Positions 58,483 through 64,000 of a DNA stretch of 64,000 bases are shown piece after piece (position 1 is the stretch's first letter; each line of letters starts with the position of its first letter). The notes beneath the pieces were generated by a model, which saw only the letters and a program-made list of their open reading frames with translations, ran no database searches and had not been told where the DNA came from. The position numbers and the translations under genes were made by a program. Source of the stretch: Leucaena leucocephala. Its lineage: Eukaryota; Streptophyta; Magnoliopsida; Fabales; Fabaceae. The stretch lies in contig CM073537.1 in the NCBI GenBank assembly GCA_037074615.1, forward strand, positions 14,775,989-14,839,988, given 5' to 3'.

Positions 58483-59862
58483 TAGTCATTATATTGTGAA
58501 GAAGATTATTTGACTTTACCTATTTATTGTTTTTTTCACCCCCAAGAAATTGGAGCATTATAATTATGTCATTGTTTTCGGATTTCAATGTTATAGAATA
58601 TAAATATATTCAATTAATAGTTTTAATATTTTTTGTTTTTCTATTTGACTATAAAAAAATTTAACTCAATACTAAACATAAGATAAATAAACGGAGGATA
58701 TTAAACACAGCATAAATAGAAATTAGAAAAATGGAATTTTAGGAAAAATTATTTGTCTTTCTAGAACTCTTCTTATTTATGTCGAAGTACTCTCTAAAAT
58801 ATTAATATAATAATACCTATTGATTTTATCGGTCAAAGAATCCTATTCCCTATTCTTAGTTTAGATTTTTTTATGAGTTTTTATTAGAACCCTTATGACA
58901 TAATTAATATTTTTTTATTTATTGCATATAACATATAAGAAGTATTAGAGTAGGCGACAAACAAAAAAGAGGGGGAATTTCATTGAACAAATAGGATTAT
59001 ATATATTAGTCAAATAGGATTATATACATTATTACTAATTTTATTTTACACACATATATGTATATATTATATGTTTACTTCTTTATTTGTTTTCTTTAGG
59101 AACTTTACAATAAAAATTTAGCTTATTATAACTAACCTCTCTTCGGTAGGCAATCCAAAATTTAATTATAGGTTGAAATATACAAATCTAATCCAAAATT
59201 TAGCTTATTATACCTATTTCTTTTCTTTCAATTAACTTACTTTCTCAATTAATGAACACTGTTGTTGATTTTAAAAAAATATTAAATTAATGGGTCATTA
59301 CATGGCAAGTGAAGATGAGTTGGGCGAGATACTTTCTCTCTTTTCCTTATTAGAGTTTTTCCCCTTTATTTTCTATAATAGATTTTGAGCCCCTAACAAG
59401 AAGCTAGACTCAGAATGGCTAGACTCTGATAATAGTAGCCTTTTGTCAAAACTTGTTAACAAACAGGAGATCTCAATCAATATTTATTCGATGTGTCATC
59501 CGATTTATGTTACCCAAGAAATCTTGAGCCGATAGCATAACAAACACCTATCTATAATTTACCTAGAGTCAAATTTTTTTTCCAACTTTTGGTAATGAGT
59601 TAACATTTAAAGAAAATACTACTATTTAAAAGCATGAGATGTTATGAAAGGAAATTGATATATAGTTTCATAACATATCTAACTTCACTGAAGGGGCAAT
59701 TGATACAAAATAAAAATGAGAAAATGAACTCTATCTCATAAATATAGTAAGCTCTCTTTGTAGAAAACTACTTTATTCATTTGATAAACATAATAAAAAT
59801 CCTTTTCCTTATGTTTCCCATTTCTGAAACCCATTTTATACATGACAGATAGCAATCTAAAG

Positions 59863-60099
59863 TTAAATCTTTAAAGCATCAATAGCTTTTTTATTTTGAT
59901 GATAGTATTGGAAATAGCTCTTAACATAGTTCTTTATTGATTTGTATAACTTTGGTCTTGACTCATCAATTAGTTCTTTGACTGGTTCAATCTCTGCTTC
60001 CACATCAGGAGCACAGAACATAGCCACTGTGAGCCTCTCATTTTCTGAGTTTATCACTGCTCTGTGGGTGGGGCTTTTGAATATTCCATTACTCATAAT
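59863..60099 (-). CDS. 2OG-Fe(II) dioxygenase copy H, last exon (partial gene)
   Basis: The 237-bp exon has the same length as the last exon of F and is fully open. After the CTGTTC acceptor (AACAG on the minus strand) it reads IMSNGIFKSPTHRAV, keeping the third iron ligand His, then ERLTVAMFCAP with the 2-oxoglutarate-binding Arg and a Thr in the RxS position, and ends IDALKI. Intron 3 then extends to the window edge, enlarged to over 3.9 kb by an insertion, and stops a few bases short of the expected exon 3. Exons 1-3 must lie beyond position 64000, so H may be a second functional gene. Compared with A, its near-identical duplicate, it lacks the stops. Confidence 0.82.
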   Translation of the reverse strand: MMSNGIFKSPTHRAVINSENERLTVAMFCAPDVEAEIEPVKELIDESRPKLYKSIKNYVKSYFQYYHQNKKAIDALKI

Positions 60100-60644
60100 C
60101 TGTTCACATTAAACAAGTTCCTTTAGTTACATTTTTTTGGATAATATCATTTAGTTACAATTAACATCACATGGATATTAAAAACATAATTAAAGTTAAA
60201 TATATGTTTACATATATTATACCTTCAATAATTTTATAATATTTTTAAATAATTGTTATGCTCAACTAATTAATATTGAGGAAAAATAAAATTGTTGCCT
60301 TAATTGCATTTTATGGTATTAAAAAAAACTGAACAATATGAAAATTAAGTCATGCAAATATGGTAATTTCTCTCATTCTTGTCCAATCAGCTGAACAATA
60401 TGCATATATGGTAATTAATAAAAACTGAAAAATATGAAAATTAAGTCATGCATATATGGTAATTTCTCTCATTCTTGTCCAATCAGCTGCCTGTCTTCCA
60501 ACGCCCCCGAACTAAGTTTTTAAAATTAAAACATGAAGTAATAAAAAATATAGAAAAAATCAACATTCTACTTTGTAAATTTCAAAAGCACACAAGTAAA
60601 TTTCATGTTTTAGTCTCTTTTATTTTCCTACTTCAATTGGTTTT

Positions 60645-60868
60645 ATACTCTCTCATAGTTAATAAATTTATTTTAATCTTACATATAAGATCTTAATTAA
60701 CTTTGTCTCTTAAATTTATAATTTTTTGTCAGACTATCCATATTGATTGCATATATTAAAGAAAGTTTTCAACAATAGCGATAAGAATTAAAATATGTAT
60801 TTTAAGAAACATAATACACATTCATTACAAATAACTAACTTAGCTTTTATATTTAGAATTGGAAGAAG
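60645..60868. mobile_element. Stowaway-like MITE in intron 3 of copy H
   Basis: Counterpart of 3943-4188 with a short deletion at the left end. The right end ATATTTAGAATTGGAAGAAG is preserved. Confidence 0.45.
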
Positions 60869-60870
60869 TG

Positions 60871-60968
60871 GCTAACAAAGGTTGGTCCACTTGTTAAGTT
60901 GACTTATAACTCATAAGCCAGCGAATTCAAATCTTATTGTCAATAAGAGAATGTTGTTAGTAGGTTAT
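60871..60968 (+). mobile_element. SINE, left part (right part at 63824-63900)
   Basis: Counterpart of the SINE at 4190-4372, cut after AGTAGGTTAT. It resumes at 63819 with GTTATCTGTAAATATC. Confidence 0.7.
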
Positions 60969-63818
60969 ATCATGTCCCAAAATTTAAACCGTGACCAATA
61001 CAAAATATGAATAAATTCGCATCCCTTAAACCTTCAAACTTATTAAAGCGTTCAAATTAATAATTATAATACCAATTATATTTAAATCAAAATACAAGTC
61101 ATCTGTAGAACTTTCGGCAGGATCGTCTATGAAACCGACCTCCCGAAGACCCTACAACGAACTGCGAACGTTTCAAAATAATTACAGACGTTTTTCAAAA
61201 TAAACAGAAACTTATCTATAAGTTAGGTGGAGCAAACTAAACTTCTAACAAAATAATACACGTGTTCTAAAAATATTTAATTACATGATAAGACGATACG
61301 TCCACAAAAGCTGCTTCGGAGTGACACGGAGGCCTTCACTGCTCAGCTGGATGATTAAGGTCAACAGCACTATCTGAATCCAAATAATCTACTCGTGAAT
61401 AACATCCTAAAAAAATAATTTAAAATACGAAAATAATTGATTTCAATATATTTAAATGTAAATCATAAAGTTTCGTAATTCAAAACGAATAGTTCGGTAA
61501 ACATTTTCTTTTCAGAAAAATCGTTTGAAACAATCGTTTCGAAATAATACTTTTTCCGTAGGACTTTGACAGAACGAAACAGGCGTGGACACACAGTCCA
61601 CGAGGGTAACTAACCAATCAGGAGCGGCTCGAGGCCACGAAACAGACGCAGGTACGAGACCCACGAATAACAGGTGCGAGAATAAATCCCACGAATAACA
61701 GGCAAGCTCGGGTTTAACCATGGTGCACCAACGACTAACAGTACTGCTGTTAGTAACCAGCGTTCTGTATTCCTTCCTTTAAAAACCTTTCCAACGTGCA
61801 TTGGGGTAATTTGACATTTAATAATCATAACACTTTCAATACAACAATTGCTATTAAAATCATTCATAATCATAAAACCTCCCCAGCATGAACATTTACG
61901 ATAAATCATTAAATTTTTTTATCAATCCTTATGAATAAGTATTTAATAATGAAATTTGAATAAATCATTTTTAATATGTAAAGCCATAAGTTCATATGCT
62001 CGCTTCTCGTAAATTATGCTAAAATTAACATTTGATTAAAATGTCAAATAACTAAATATATTTCAAAATATCATTGTTAAGAAATGTTATTCACTCACCT
62101 GCGATATTCCAATTTTTACTATTGCTCTCCGCTTTAGAATATCGACTTTCCTTTATTTTCCTAAGTTTTCCCGAAAATAAAATATTCCATCAGGAATTAC
62201 AATTAATCCTTATAATTCTGAATACTATCTATTAACTCGAAATCTGAAATCATAACCTTTAAATTTTGTAAGCTTTCAAACTTGTGACCATAATTAATTC
62301 CTAAAAACTTCTATCACATTCATAAGCTTCATTTAGCTCAACACCCCTATTTCCACAACTGTTCCAAAAATAACTCCAAGTTCTCACATCACGAAAGCAT
62401 ATCATCATCATTTTCCCTTTAACTTTCAATTCCAACAATTTACTTTCATATGTTTCCCAACTCATTTATACATATAGATGCATATCAACCATATCCTCCT
62501 TTAACCTTTCTAAATCAAAACCGCAACATATGTATATAGACAGCATGTCCCAAAATCAGTAACAGCAACATAAATACACAAGCCATCTAATTTTCCTAGA
62601 ACAGCAACACATATATATGTATCAAAACAGCAGCCTAAACATGTGTATATATACACACACACAGCAGAGTCTCACTTCTTCCCTTTCTCTTCTTTCTGCA
62701 GCAAAACAGCAGAATATATATATACACCTATAGCAGCGACCAACTTTTCCTCACAGCAGCAACACATAACCAACAGAGACACAATTCCAATCACACACAC
62801 ATGCTGTCCAAAACCATCCCCTACAGAATTAGCAACACATATATAACCACAGCAGAGTCCAGGCCTTCCCCACTCTCCTCTGCTTTCTGTCCCCCATTTC
62901 TCTTCTTCCCAACACAGCCACAATCACATATATAGATACACACACATACTGCTCATAAACACAGCACAAGCAACAGCATAACATATCCTCATATCCTCAC
63001 AGACACGGCAATAGAGGAGGAAGAAAAATGTGAAACTTACCATACACACAGCTTCAGTGCCACGGAAATTCCACAGCACCCACCACTTCAATCTCCAATT
63101 CACCACACTCCGTGCAGAGACAGGGAAGGAACTCTGGGAACTGCAGCTGCCATAGAAACCAGTGAAAATGTGCTTCAACAGAGTCGCTTGTCGAGCACTC
63201 TGTTCCACTTCCCGCATCACCCTCTATTCCCACTCTCCCTCTACCTCTCGGACACAGGCAGGAACTGCAGAAGAGAGGCGGCTCCGACGATAGCACAAAT
63301 GGAGGAACTGAACGAGGCAAGGCGACGTATTTCACGACAACCACAGGTTCGGCGTTGCAGAGCTTCCCTTCTGATTTCCCTCACTTTCGCGCTGTCTCAG
63401 AAAAATGAAATTTCGGGGAAATGTTTTCGGAGATAAGAAGGGGACGACAGCAGACCATTCCCATGCCGTGACGCTTACCCCTGAGCCGCTCACCCACTCC
63501 GCTCTTCCCCCCACGGCACCGCCTGCGCTGCTGCTCCTGCTCCGCCCTGAATCGCGACACCACAGAAGAGAAATGGAGAAGGGGGTCGGGAGTTGGTAAA
63601 AGAAAGCAGAGGGGCAAAATGGTAATTTCGCGTGGCAGAAAAAGAAAATAAAACCTTACTTCTGCAGGTGTTGGGGTTCGAACCCTGGACCTCTGATTTA
63701 ACTTCTCCGTCTCCAACCGCTCAATTATGCAAGACCTCTAATAATTTCATTGCAGGAATTAATATATGTACTTTAAATAAATGGCTCCATAACTTTATAA
63801 TTTCCCGGATCAGAACAA
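60969..63818 (-). mobile_element. 2.85 kb LTR-like insertion inside the SINE
   Basis: GTTAT is found on both sides (60964-60968, 63819-63823) and the matching site in copy A is uninterrupted, so the boundaries are firm. The interior has no gag-pol. It includes a GGTTCGAACCCTGGACCTC stretch near 63675, a GTGAGTGAATAAC splice-like block near 62090 (minus), CA-rich microsatellites and GC-rich sequence at 63100-63600, all familiar from long plant gypsy LTRs or non-autonomous LTR elements. Bases 61390-62100 are related to 660-1390. The many overlapping open frames on both strands at 62640-63830 reflect higher GC content, not genes. Confidence 0.7.
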
Positions 63819-64000
63819 GTTATCTGTAAATATCTTTATAAACATTCGTTGAGTATGGAGGTATGCTCTCGTCGGGACTCAATGTACCTTAACTTTTAAT
63901 TATATAAAGAGAGAAAGAAAGAGAGGGAGTAATTGATTTCTAGGGTGTATATCTCAAATTAGTATTTTTACCGTCAATTGAGACTTGAAAATGAAATAAC

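Larger units (their letters stand above)
57977..64000. repeat. Right copy of the segmental duplication (partner 1769-4487)
   Basis: Collinear with 1769-4487 and interrupted by two insertions. It contains the 3' flank, exon 4 and intron 3 of copy H. The (TA)n tract at 58020-58052 is longer than in the partner. Confidence 0.85.

Noticed and set aside
63660..63735. tRNA-like GGTTCGAACCCTGGACCTC
   Set aside because: A common feature of plant LTR-type repeats; there is no cloverleaf and it lies within the 2.85 kb insertion.
62640..63829. Dense cluster of overlapping open frames on both strands near the right end
   Set aside because: GC content is locally higher inside an LTR-like insertion, so stops are rarer; no frame has recognisable motifs and all lie in a sequence absent from the sister duplicate.

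Overview
This window is nuclear DNA of a flowering plant, most likely a eudicot. It is strongly AT-rich, genes have short exons with GT-AG introns, TATA boxes read TATAAATA, and most of the sequence is transposon remains (CACTA, hAT, Stowaway-like MITEs, Ty1/copia, Ty3/gypsy, tRNA-derived SINEs). I cannot name the species. No rRNA gene, functional tRNA gene, CRISPR array or bacterial-style operon is visible.

The unifying theme is a tandemly and invertedly duplicated gene family of 2-oxoglutarate/Fe(II)-dependent dioxygenases of the plant SRG1-like / codeine O-demethylase-like (DOXC) type. Eight copies or fragments retain exon sequence: A (3274-5594, -), B (about 9405-22990, -, split by transposons), C (33748-33972, -, first exon only), D (39967-40490, +, first exon fused to last exon), E (42745-42974, -, last-exon relic), F (45222-46686, +, intact), G (56798-57013, -, last-exon relic) and H (59863-60099, -, intact last exon of a gene that runs off the right edge). 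Further relics consist only of duplicated 3' flanks or introns (near 26.3-26.8, 28.9, 49.8 kb). F is the only complete gene: 344 codons, with iron ligands H221, D223 and H278 and 2-oxoglutarate-binding R288.

Region by region: 0-1.7 kb, degraded LTR-type repeats; 1.77-4.49 kb, a segment duplicated at 57.98-64 kb that carries the 3' part of copies A and H; 3.3-5.7 kb, pseudogene A; 5.7-9.3 kb, upstream repeat block, solo-LTR remains and a nested hAT element; 9.4-23 kb, pseudogene B, blown apart by an LTR-like insertion at an exon boundary, a hAT inside that, and a 7.8 kb CACTA element inside exon 1; 23-32 kb, AT-rich sequence with MITEs, two SINEs, a solo LTR, a gypsy reverse transcriptase scrap and a hAT; 32-34.6 kb, pseudogene C; 34.6-39.4 kb, nested foldback elements, LTR-like DNA and an unusual array of palindromes; 39.5-43.6 kb, pseudogenes D and E; 43.6-47.3 kb, intact gene F and flanks; 47.3-50.3 kb, MITEs and a hAT; 50.3-56.2 kb, a decayed copia element; 56.2-64 kb, relic G, last exon of H, and a 2.85 kb insertion that splits a SINE.

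The genes do not form a visible multi-enzyme pathway. The window reads as birth-and-death evolution of one enzyme family, with the duplicates acting as matched filled-site and empty-site pairs that let many transposon insertions be delimited to the base.
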